Source: JAIQFL01 sp035295745
Lineage (GTDB): Bacteria > Acidobacteriota > Terriglobia > Bryobacterales > Bryobacteraceae
Reading direction: 5' to 3'
Assembly (NCBI GenBank): GCA_035295745.1
Contig: DATGIL010000044.1
Coordinates: 1 to 58,600 of the forward strand
Length of the DNA: 58,600 bases
Part shown: positions 27,063 through 34,947 of the stretch, in pieces
How the letters are laid out: each line of letters begins with the position of its first letter
Position numbering within the stretch: the stretch's first letter is position 1
Notes under the pieces: generated by a model
Told to the model about the DNA's origin: nothing
The model's input: the letters and a program-made list of their open reading frames with translations, nothing else
The model's database searches: none
Made by a program: the position numbers and the translations under genes

Positions 27063-28520
27063 CTATCTCTGACTACACGAAGGGCTCGATGCCGCTGACC
27101 GAACTGCCTCCAGTAGGGCGTCTAAATCGGCCTCGGTCGTAGCATAGTGAAGAATGCAGGCCCGCAACCAGAACCGCCCGTTGAGCATAGTGTTCGTAAG
27201 GAACGCCTTGCCGCTCGCCTGAACGTGCGCCATGATCTCCTGATTGAGTTGGTTCAGTTCGGTATCATTGCCCGCGAGTTCTGTTGGCACGAAACGGAAG
27301 CAGACGATCGAGAGCCGTCCTCGTGTGCAGAGTTCCAGGTCGTTGCTGGATGCGATCCGCTCCTCCAGACACCGTGCCAGTGCGATCTGTCGCGCCACGC
27401 GCTCGGCGATTCCTTTGGTGCCGGCGTGCATGATGGCCGCCCACAGCTTGAGCGCGCGAAATCCCCGAGTCTGCTGGAATCCGTACTCGGCGAACCAGGG
27501 GAGATTCCCGAATCCCTTCCCCGGCTCCGTTCGCAGATAGGGCGGCACCAGGGAGAATGTGTCACGGAGCAGCGCGCCGTCCCGCACCAGGACACACCCG
27601 CACTCCACCGGGACCGATAGCCATTTATGGGGATCGAGCGCGATCGAATCTGCACGATCGAGACCGCCAAACAGCGGCTTCGTGGCGGGATCCAGCATCC
27701 CCGCAACTCCGTAGGCGCCGTCCACGTGCAGCCACACACTTTCGGCATCCGCCACTTCGGCAAGCGCGTCCAGCGGATCGATTGCGCCCGTGTTCACGCT
27801 ACCGGCGTTCGCCACGATTGCCAGGGGGTGCCAGCCTTGCCGCCTATCTTCTTCGATGGCTCTTCGCAGATGCTCCGGGGACATTCGAAACGCGGCGTCG
27901 ACTTCGATCCATCGAATGCTCACCGATCCGAGTCCGAGTAGCTCGACCGCTTTCTGATGGCAGCTATGCCCCTGCGCGCAGGCGTACAAGCGAAGCCTGC
28001 CCGGGGCCGCGGAGACTCCTTGTCTGCGGACATCAATCCCGAGTCGCGCGAGGACGCGATGGCGCGCTGCCGCAAGCGCTGTCAATGCCGCCGCCGATCC
28101 GCCGCTCACCAGAATTCCCGCGCTACCCCCGGTGGGGAAGCCGATCAGTTCCATAAGCCAGCGAATCACGCAGTGTTCCAGATATATCGCGGCATGATCG
28201 CCGCCCGCGCAACTGGGATTCATCGCGGCCGCCAGGATCTCTGTCACGATCGCCATCGGTGCCGGAGGGGAATTCACCCATCCAAAGAAGCGAGGATGTC
28301 CGTTCCCCATGGGATGAGGCAGGATGTGCTTCTCCAGCAGTCGCAGAATCTCATCCCCAGAGATCGCGTCCGCCGGCAACGACATCGAGGTGATGGCCTG
28401 CCGTGCCTCTTCCGGCATGCGTTGAAAAACAGGACCGTCGGGAAGGCTTGCCAGATAGTGAGCCGCCAGATCCACAGCGCGATATCCCAGTTCTCGAAAT
28501 TCATCCATGTTGCAACTCAC
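27063..28520 (-). CDS. Group II PLP-dependent decarboxylase
   Basis: This aromatic-L-amino-acid/glutamate decarboxylase-family enzyme has 485 residues. The PLP lysine motif is ALDPHKWLSVP, with the cofactor His region earlier (ACAQGHSCHQKAVELLG) and the Asp of WLHVDGAYG. N-terminal residues FFGWVNSPPAPM fit this group. GTG at 28520 is favoured because AAGGAG lies nine bases upstream and the GTG overlaps the regulator stop; an ATG four codons later lacks a ribosome site. The substrate cannot be fixed: tryptophan, tyrosine, phenylalanine or an acidic amino acid are candidates. Confidence 0.92.
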   Translation of the reverse strand: MSCNMDEFRELGYRAVDLAAHYLASLPDGPVFQRMPEEARQAITSMSLPADAISGDEILRLLEKHILPHPMGNGHPRFFGWVNSPPAPMAIVTEILAAAMNPSCAGGDHAAIYLEHCVIRWLMELIGFPTGGSAGILVSGGSAAALTALAAARHRVLARLGIDVRRQGVSAAPGRLRLYACAQGHSCHQKAVELLGLGSVSIRWIEVDAAFRMSPEHLRRAIEEDRRQGWHPLAIVANAGSVNTGAIDPLDALAEVADAESVWLHVDGAYGVAGMLDPATKPLFGGLDRADSIALDPHKWLSVPVECGCVLVRDGALLRDTFSLVPPYLRTEPGKGFGNLPWFAEYGFQQTRGFRALKLWAAIMHAGTKGIAERVARQIALARCLEERIASSNDLELCTRGRLSIVCFRFVPTELAGNDTELNQLNQEIMAHVQASGKAFLTNTMLNGRFWLRACILHYATTEADLDALLEAVRSAASSPSCSQR

Positions 28521-29164
28521 AACGTCTCACTCCTTCTCGTTCGTGGACCTCCAATGGCGAGCCGATGGCGCAGTTGGTCGGGATGGCCGGTCACGTCCAT
28601 TGCGAGGTAATATTCACAGCGCACCCGGCGGTCCGGATTTTCGAATTCATGAACGCAGTCACCGGCATAATAAATGCTGTCGCCTTTCTTCAGAAGATAG
28701 ACGGTGCTGTCGAGCGTAAGGCGCAGCGTACCCGATTCGACCGCGACATACTCGCGGGAGCCGGCATTGTGGGGCAGAAAAGCTCCCGCGTTCACTCCGG
28801 GGGAGAGCGTGGTGCGCATAAATTCGAATTCCACTCCATGCAGGACCGGCGAGAGAATCCGCCGCTCCCAGCCGGAAGCATCCACCGCGACATCCTGTTG
28901 CCCAGCGCGCAGGAGAATCACCCGACCCTGCTCTTCTTCAGCCAGCAAGCGTGCAATCGAGGATCCCAGGCCGGTAGCGATCTGATCGAGAATCAGGATC
29001 GAAGGAGCCTTATCGCCTCGCTCCACGGCCGAAAGCATGGAGCGGCTGACACGCGCTCTGGAGGCGAGCTCTTCCAGGGACAGTCCCCGCTTTTGACGCT
29101 CGCCGCGGATCCGGGATCCGAGTTCGGCCAATTGCAGGCCGGTGGATTGAGAGACTCGCTGCAT
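28517..29164 (-). CDS. XRE-family regulator with C-terminal cupin
   Basis: This transcription regulator has 215 residues. An N-terminal helix-turn-helix of the XRE/Cro type (GLSLEELASRARVSRSMLSAV, residues ~27-47) precedes a cupin sensor domain (HNAGSREYVAVESGTLRL, then GDSIYYAGDCVHEFEN). HTH-cupin regulators often repress catabolic genes and release DNA on binding a small amine or acid. It overlaps the decarboxylase downstream by four bases and so probably senses that enzyme's substrate or product. The paired dyads at 29164-29197 cover its own start and are the likely operator. Confidence 0.92.
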   Translation of the reverse strand: MQRVSQSTGLQLAELGSRIRGERQKRGLSLEELASRARVSRSMLSAVERGDKAPSILILDQIATGLGSSIARLLAEEEQGRVILLRAGQQDVAVDASGWERRILSPVLHGVEFEFMRTTLSPGVNAGAFLPHNAGSREYVAVESGTLRLTLDSTVYLLKKGDSIYYAGDCVHEFENPDRRVRCEYYLAMDVTGHPDQLRHRLAIGGPRTRRSETL

Positions 29165-29197
29165 CCTCTGTAGAGGAATGATATCCTCTATTGAGGA
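29164..29197. promoter_or_regulatory. Paired dyads, probable operator of the XRE-cupin regulator
   Basis: TCCTCT-GT-AGAGGA (29164-29177) and TCCTC-TATT-GAGGA (29184-29197) share half-sites and have centres 20 bases apart, about two helical turns. They fill the 44-bp gap between the regulator and the divergent PaiB-like gene, and the second also overlaps that gene's ribosome site. Binding would shut off both directions. Confidence 0.65.
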
Positions 29198-29208
29198 GGA
29201 GGTGCAAG

Positions 29209-29838
29209 TTGGATCGATCTCTCTATATTCCGCCCGCCCACGGGGTCACGGACCTGAAGCTGCTGCACGACTTCATGGATGAGTTCGCGTTTGCCGATCT
29301 GATCACGGGGCTGCCCTTACGAATCACACACCTCCCAGTTCTGTTGGATCGATCCGCAGGGGAGAACGGCACCATCCTCGGTCACATCGCCCGCCAGAAT
29401 GAGCAGATCCAGGCGTTCGACGGAGAACAGGACGCCGTAATTGTGTTTCGCGGTCCGCACGCCTATATTTCGCCCACGTGCTACCAGACGAATCCGGCAG
29501 TACCTACCTGGAACTTCGCCGCGGTACACGCCAGCGGCAAACTGCGGCCGGTCATCGAACGCGACGCATTACACACGCTGGTGACCCGGCTGGTTCGGAA
29601 GTTCGAAGCTCCCGACACGGTTTACGATGTCTCCCAGTTGCCGGAGAGCTACACCAACAAGATGCTCGGCGCCATCGTGGGATTTGAAATGCGGGTCGAA
29701 CACCTCGAAGGAAAATTCAAACTTGGGCAAGAGCGGATCGAAGGCGACCGGAAGGGCATCCTACAATACCTGCAACATCCCTTCCAGGAGCGCTCGCTCC
29801 TCGATCTTACTCAGAGTTTCTACCTGCGAAAGGCGTGA
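29209..29838 (+). CDS. PaiB-like FMN-binding protein
   Basis: This protein has 209 residues matching the PaiB/FMN-binding split-barrel family (negative regulators or flavin enzymes). It starts with MDRSLYIPPAHG, includes GHIARQNEQ and GPHAYISPTCY, and ends with the family's helical tail (IEGDRKGILQYLQ). The start is TTG at 29209: GAGGAGGAGG (29193-29202) sits six bases before it, whereas the TTG at 29191 has no ribosome site. It is divergent from the XRE-cupin/decarboxylase pair across shared dyads, so all three are probably one amine- or amino-acid-responsive regulon. Confidence 0.88.
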   Translation: MDRSLYIPPAHGVTDLKLLHDFMDEFAFADLITGLPLRITHLPVLLDRSAGENGTILGHIARQNEQIQAFDGEQDAVIVFRGPHAYISPTCYQTNPAVPTWNFAAVHASGKLRPVIERDALHTLVTRLVRKFEAPDTVYDVSQLPESYTNKMLGAIVGFEMRVEHLEGKFKLGQERIEGDRKGILQYLQHPFQERSLLDLTQSFYLRKA

Positions 29839-29851
29839 CCGCCGTCGCGGA

Positions 29852-31402
29852 CTACTGCTCCGGATTGCGCGGGAATTTGAAGTAAGGCAGGCGGACTCCG
29901 CGGATCAGAATCTGATCGGCGCGAATGCCGACTGGCGCCTCGAAGCCTAACGTGCCGCCGTTAGTGACAAAGTCATCCTGCTCGACTCCATCGCCTGATA
30001 CTCCCAGTCCACCCACCATCGCGCCATTGCGATACAAGGGCGCCGAGCCCGGGAAGAAAACGATCCCCGACTGATTGTTATTGGGCGACCCGTCCTTGTT
30101 GAACGCGGATTGATGCCCCTGGGTACAGGGATTGGCGGTATCGAAGTTGTAGAGCGTGTTGAAAAACGGTCCAGGCTGGCTGTTGAAGATGCCGGACGGA
30201 AAGAAGGGCTGCGACCCAAAACCGATGGTCCGATTGGTAACGGCCGTGTTCATCGGGACGCCAGGCATCTCGGCGGGATCGCGATCCGGCCCGGAAAAAT
30301 ACACCACATTCCGCGCCTTGCTCAAGGCCACATCGATGGAGAAGATAGTCGAATCCGGCATGCGGTAGAGGCCGAGAAGCGTCCCGTCCAGGTCTGCCAC
30401 CGAAATCACCATGCTGGCGCGCGTTCCGACTGGCAAGCGGATGGCCGCACGCGTCAGCAGCGCTGTCTGAATCGCATTGTCGATGATGGTGGTCACGTCG
30501 CTTTGGCTCAGCTTCTGCCCCGCGATCGGTCCCACCAGCCAGCCTTCCGAGGCCGGCTGACCGGGAAACGGGCCATAGACAATCTGGTCCGGCGTCGGAG
30601 CCGATCCGGGAACCAAGCCCGCCGGGGTTTGCAGCGCGATGCCGTCCTCCGCCGGCAAGGGCGGACCGAAGAATGCGAACGGCAACCGGAATCCGTCGAT
30701 GAAGACCGAGCCCGGATCGGGCAACGGCAGGTGAACGAGGAACGCGGCGCTACCGATGATTGCAGCGTATTCATTCTGGTCGCCCGGCATATCGGGTCCA
30801 AGTCCGGAAACCCCTACCCCGCCGATCACGGTTGTGCCACCGCGGTAAAGTGGGAAACCGCCCGGCACGGTTCCAATACCCAGACTGCGTGTATTCGGTC
30901 CAAGATTGGTAGGGTCGGGACCCGGGTCCGCGCCATTGATTGTGGCGATCGCGCCGATCGGCGTCGGCACCGGCTGCAGGAGCACCGTATTGTTGTGATT
31001 CGCGATGGGGCACCCGCGATTGGTGTTCTCGATGCCGTAGAGCGCGCCCGCGGGCTGATTCGGAATGCCCTCCGGGAAGTTCGGCCGGCTGATCGAGCGT
31101 ATCGTGCGCGAGGAGAGCGGCGTCCGCTCGTTGCTGAAAAACGCCCCCGTGCGCGCCAGCGACAACGCCTTCTCCACTGTCAGATCCGTGGTCTGCGACC
31201 GCCGGAAGACCGCGAGCACATTGCCCGGGCGATCCACCACCACCACCGCCATACCCTCGCCGCCGGCCGCCGACGCGGCAGCCGTGATTACGCTCTGCAC
31301 CTCGGCGGCCGTCAGTTGCTGTACCTGGGCCTCTCCGCGTGGAAGCACGAGCAGCGGAAGCAACAGAATCAATTTGCCGAACCAGCCTCGCACAGTCGTC
31401 AT
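29852..31402 (-). CDS. Exported double GlcG/DUF336 haem-binding-like protein
   Basis: This protein has 516 residues and a signal peptide (LILLLPLLVLPRGEAQ). Two copies of the GlcG/HbpS-type DUF336 fold follow: the first from LTAAEVQSVITAAASAA, the second from LSQSDVTTIIDNAIQTAL. Each has the VVDRPGNVLAVFR or VADLDGTLLGLYR strand and a late GVGVSGLG or GLGVSGDG loop. Long glycine/proline-rich inserts enlarge both halves. DUF336 proteins such as HbpS bind haem. It is the last gene of the nine-gene electron-transfer operon, and its ATG overlaps the upstream stop by four bases, so a haem-related or redox-accessory role is inferred. Confidence 0.88.
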   Translation of the reverse strand: MTTVRGWFGKLILLLPLLVLPRGEAQVQQLTAAEVQSVITAAASAAGGEGMAVVVVDRPGNVLAVFRRSQTTDLTVEKALSLARTGAFFSNERTPLSSRTIRSISRPNFPEGIPNQPAGALYGIENTNRGCPIANHNNTVLLQPVPTPIGAIATINGADPGPDPTNLGPNTRSLGIGTVPGGFPLYRGGTTVIGGVGVSGLGPDMPGDQNEYAAIIGSAAFLVHLPLPDPGSVFIDGFRLPFAFFGPPLPAEDGIALQTPAGLVPGSAPTPDQIVYGPFPGQPASEGWLVGPIAGQKLSQSDVTTIIDNAIQTALLTRAAIRLPVGTRASMVISVADLDGTLLGLYRMPDSTIFSIDVALSKARNVVYFSGPDRDPAEMPGVPMNTAVTNRTIGFGSQPFFPSGIFNSQPGPFFNTLYNFDTANPCTQGHQSAFNKDGSPNNNQSGIVFFPGSAPLYRNGAMVGGLGVSGDGVEQDDFVTNGGTLGFEAPVGIRADQILIRGVRLPYFKFPRNPEQ

Positions 31403-34400
31403 TTCGTACCTCTGGTCCCTGCGGCCGCCGGTTTAGGCGGTTGATTGGTTACTGTGTACGGCTGACCGTCGTCGAGCTTGTACAGCCGCTCCATCTCCTT
31501 CAGGTTCATGGGACGGGCGCCGCGGCGTCCGAATACGGCGAGCTGATTCCCGCTTTCATCCACAGCGCGGTCGCGGTCGAGCCCCTTCGACAGGGCTATG
31601 GCCTCCCCCTTTGTTTTATAGGTGGCGATCAACTCTGGCACAGGTCTGGGGCTAAATCCCCATAAGTCCTGGCTTCGGTCCGGCGACATCAATTGCAGCA
31701 CGCGGAGGCCATTCTTGCCATCGGCGACATAAGCGAAAGCGCTCGCGTTCGTCATGCCGACTCGCACCGAATACGCATCGTTCAGAACGCCGCCCGCAGT
31801 GAAGAATTCTGGCGTGCCGGGATGCTCCGGCTTCTCTACGTCCACGATAGCGAGGCCGCGGCTGCCGGCTGCCACATAAGCGTAAGTGCGCGCCACGTAC
31901 ACGTCGCGAGCTTCCGGAATATTCACCGACGCCTTCATCGCCGGGTGCTTCACATCGCTGATGTCGAAGACCTTCATCCCTTCGGAGTCGCAGATGAAGG
32001 CGTAGCGGAATTGAATCGCGATGTGCCCGGCGCCTTTCATCGGAATCGTGGTCACGACTTCGGGGAGCAGGACATTGGTGAGATCGATGACCACCACGCC
32101 CCGATCGCAGGAGACATAGGCGTAGTTGCCTGCTGTGACTACGAAATTCGCGCCGTTCAAAATGCCATCGGGATTGAAGGACTTCTCACCGCGAATCGGT
32201 TGCCGCTGGAGGAAGTTGTTGCGTGGGTCGCCGTCCAGCAGGGTCGCGCCATTGATCAGGATCAGACCTTCCTGCGCGTCAGCCACGTAGAGGAAGGCGT
32301 AGATCAGATTGACGGGCTGTTCCTCATTCAGCGGATCGGTCTTGCGCACCGGATCCACGCCGAGCGTAGTGGGGGAAGCGATCCAGCGCGCGTCCTTGGT
32401 CTTAACGTAAAAGCGCTGGCCGATAGGCGATACCGGAGCCGTTATCAGGCGCTCGGCGAAGCCCTTGTTGTCCACCTGCGCCACGTCGTACACCTGCACG
32501 CCGCCCTTGCCCTTCGCCGTGTAGAGATACTCTCCGCGCAACTGCAGGCTGAGAATATTGCCTCCGTGTTCGTAGGCTTCGGTAAGCTTTCTGGTCTTCA
32601 CGAACTTCTGGTAGTCTTCCGGGTAGGCGAGTTTGTGGAGGTAGCTGCCGTATACCGCCTGCGGCTCGTCGTGCTCGGTCACTGCTACGGCTTGGAATCC
32701 TTCCTTGCCCTCTCCGACATACACGTAGCGCCCCAGGAAGTTCACGAAGTTGGTGCCTTGCAGCAGCAACTGCGCCATCCACGCGTTGTTGTCGTTCTCC
32801 TTGGAAATGTGGCAGTCGGTGCAGGTCTTGGTTTCCTTGGTACGCACGGTATGCGGATAATGCGGATTGAACGCCTGCCCGCTAGATCCCTCCGACGAGA
32901 TAGTCTGCTCCTGGTGATAGATCCACTCGCGATTGGCGTTCTGTGAACTGACCAGCACGGCACTCGACGAACGCACCGGCACGATCTTGTTCTTCTTCGC
33001 GGTGCTGTCGAGCCCGAGCATGAAGACGTCATCGCGCAGCACCTGATAATTGTAGGTGGTGAAGTTGCGCGTATTCACGTCGCCTTCGCCATGCAGCGCG
33101 GTCCGATTCACATTGGCGCGCATCGAAAGATGGCATCCGAAGCAACTGGTCATCCACGAAGTGTGGCAGGTGTAGCACGACATTCGTTCGTCGGAATGCG
33201 CCAGTTGATTCGGAGCGGCATCAGCCGCGCCCCAAGTGCTGTTGTCGCGTTGCATGGTCTTCGCCAGACGCGCCTTTTCGTTGTAATTGTCGGACCCGGG
33301 CGTTACGGAATCGAGCACCTGCGAGACCGTCCACTCCTTGCCATCTTCCATCATGGAGCGCTGGATTAACTTGTTATTGCGCCATTCGAAGCGCTTGGGA
33401 CCGAATGGAGTGCGCAAGCCGGAGAGATCGCGCCCGCCAGTGGGCGATGCCGTGTTCGACGTCCGCAACGTGGCACGAGAGCGAATGGAGCCATGACAAT
33501 CGATGCAATCGATCTCTACCGCTGCTCGCGGCTCACCGTACAAATTGCCGTTGCCGTGCGCGTCATTCTCGAAGTGGCAATCCACACAGTGCATACCTTT
33601 GTCGAGGTGGATGTCGCTCAGCTTGACGGCCTCGTCGAACTTCTTGGGGTCGTCGAACTTCGCCTTGATGGGGTTGTCGTCCTTGTCGAGCCAGGTACCT
33701 TTGCGGTCATGTTTGTAGACCGCGCGATACACCCAGCCGTGTCCGTTGAAGTCGGCGAACTGGGTCTGCTTGTTCTTATCGTTGAGATTGGCCACGTTGC
33801 GCAGGAACTGCGGGTCCGACCAGTTGCCCTTCAGCGATGCCGCTTCCGGATTCCGGACCAGCGAATCGAGCGCATCGGCGTCGCTCATCTTGCGCGATTT
33901 GTCGGGATACATGCGGTCGCCATCCGTCTCGTTGTCCCACCACATGTAGCCGTAATACTGGGAAGCATATGAGGTCCCGGGGTGCATGTGACAGACTACG
34001 CACTGGCTGGACGGTATCGAAGAGGTCAGGCGATGGCGGATGGGATGGCCCTCTTGGTTTTTTGGAATTGTCGGATCGTCCGTGAAGCTATAGCCCAGAT
34101 GCCCGCGAGCTGCGTACTGGCCGGAGTGCGCCGGATCGCGATCGTTAGCGTACACCACATGGCACGATGTGCAGCCCGACGAGCGGTAGTCGCCCGGTTG
34201 GTCGTTGGTGCCGAAGAAATACAGTAGCGGATCGAGCAATCGAGTGCGCTGCAAGCCCTGGAATACAGGGTCCGTGCGCGTCAGCGTGCCGAATCCGCGA
34301 TTGCTGAGGCGTTCGTCGCCGCGTTCGAAGACGCGCAAGGTATTGCCGGGCTGCGTCGCTTCGAATTGGGGAAGCGGGTACAACTCCGGAAGCATGCCTT

Positions 34401-34947
34401 TGTATTTGATGTCATCCGCGGAGGGCGGCGGATTCTGCACCAGCCGCTGCCATTTGCCATCCTTGCTGTAACTCTCGCCGAAGGCCGGGCGCTTACTCGG
34501 ATAGGCGCCGTTGTTATAAAGAGCCGCGCCCCACAGAAAGGCGCCGTGGGTCATCATGCTCGTCTTGGTTTTATTCAGGATGGACTGGTGGCACTCCAGG
34601 GAACGGCCGCAGGTCTGATCGGCGATTCGAAAGTCGCCGGGATTGCGGAAGCGCACGTACTCCGGGCTCTCGCGATTCAGGAGCGTGTAGCTGCGCACTG
34701 GTTTGCCGGAGGTGGGCCATTCGTTGGGATAGCGCGGCTTCACGTGGGCGCTGAGGTCGGTCTTCTCCGGATAGCCACCGTGGCAATCCACGCAGGCCAG
34801 CGGCGGCACCGCAGTCGACGCGTGCATCGGCTCGATGCCGACATGGCACTTGGCGGATTCGCACGTCGACGGACCGTACGGCTGGCGTTGACCCCATGCC
34901 GCAGTGGACAAAGAGAGTAGGAACAGAAGCGGCAATGCGCGTCGCAT
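31399..34947 (-). CDS. Multihaem cytochrome c fused to LVIVD beta-propeller
   Basis: This exported protein has 1182 residues. After the signal peptide (LLFLLSLSTAAWG), the first ~690 residues contain eight CXXCH haem motifs (CVDCH, CTSCH, CVVCH, CVDCH, CIDCH, CYTCH, CFGCH, CTDCH) plus two longer-spaced ones, CESAKCH (CX4CH) and CGRSLECH (CX5CH). From ~700 on there are LVIVD-type repeats (YVYVGEGKEGFQAVAV, YLYTAKGKGGVQVYDV, YAYVSCDRGVVVIDL), forming a propeller that usually lies outside the cell or on the outer membrane. The start overlaps the barrel stop by one base. It is probably the outer partner of the barrel encoded just upstream. Confidence 0.9.
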   Translation of the reverse strand: MRRALPLLFLLSLSTAAWGQRQPYGPSTCESAKCHVGIEPMHASTAVPPLACVDCHGGYPEKTDLSAHVKPRYPNEWPTSGKPVRSYTLLNRESPEYVRFRNPGDFRIADQTCGRSLECHQSILNKTKTSMMTHGAFLWGAALYNNGAYPSKRPAFGESYSKDGKWQRLVQNPPPSADDIKYKGMLPELYPLPQFEATQPGNTLRVFERGDERLSNRGFGTLTRTDPVFQGLQRTRLLDPLLYFFGTNDQPGDYRSSGCTSCHVVYANDRDPAHSGQYAARGHLGYSFTDDPTIPKNQEGHPIRHRLTSSIPSSQCVVCHMHPGTSYASQYYGYMWWDNETDGDRMYPDKSRKMSDADALDSLVRNPEAASLKGNWSDPQFLRNVANLNDKNKQTQFADFNGHGWVYRAVYKHDRKGTWLDKDDNPIKAKFDDPKKFDEAVKLSDIHLDKGMHCVDCHFENDAHGNGNLYGEPRAAVEIDCIDCHGSIRSRATLRTSNTASPTGGRDLSGLRTPFGPKRFEWRNNKLIQRSMMEDGKEWTVSQVLDSVTPGSDNYNEKARLAKTMQRDNSTWGAADAAPNQLAHSDERMSCYTCHTSWMTSCFGCHLSMRANVNRTALHGEGDVNTRNFTTYNYQVLRDDVFMLGLDSTAKKNKIVPVRSSSAVLVSSQNANREWIYHQEQTISSEGSSGQAFNPHYPHTVRTKETKTCTDCHISKENDNNAWMAQLLLQGTNFVNFLGRYVYVGEGKEGFQAVAVTEHDEPQAVYGSYLHKLAYPEDYQKFVKTRKLTEAYEHGGNILSLQLRGEYLYTAKGKGGVQVYDVAQVDNKGFAERLITAPVSPIGQRFYVKTKDARWIASPTTLGVDPVRKTDPLNEEQPVNLIYAFLYVADAQEGLILINGATLLDGDPRNNFLQRQPIRGEKSFNPDGILNGANFVVTAGNYAYVSCDRGVVVIDLTNVLLPEVVTTIPMKGAGHIAIQFRYAFICDSEGMKVFDISDVKHPAMKASVNIPEARDVYVARTYAYVAAGSRGLAIVDVEKPEHPGTPEFFTAGGVLNDAYSVRVGMTNASAFAYVADGKNGLRVLQLMSPDRSQDLWGFSPRPVPELIATYKTKGEAIALSKGLDRDRAVDESGNQLAVFGRRGARPMNLKEMERLYKLDDGQPYTVTNQPPKPAAAGTRGTK

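Noticed and set aside
30110..31444. Long plus-strand open frame of 444 codons
   Set aside because: It lies antisense to the DUF336 and multihaem genes, has Arg/His-rich composition typical of GC-rich shadow frames, and no ribosome site.
31693..32946. Plus-strand open frame of 417 codons
   Set aside because: Antisense to the multihaem/LVIVD gene, whose haem motifs and propeller repeats are unmistakable.
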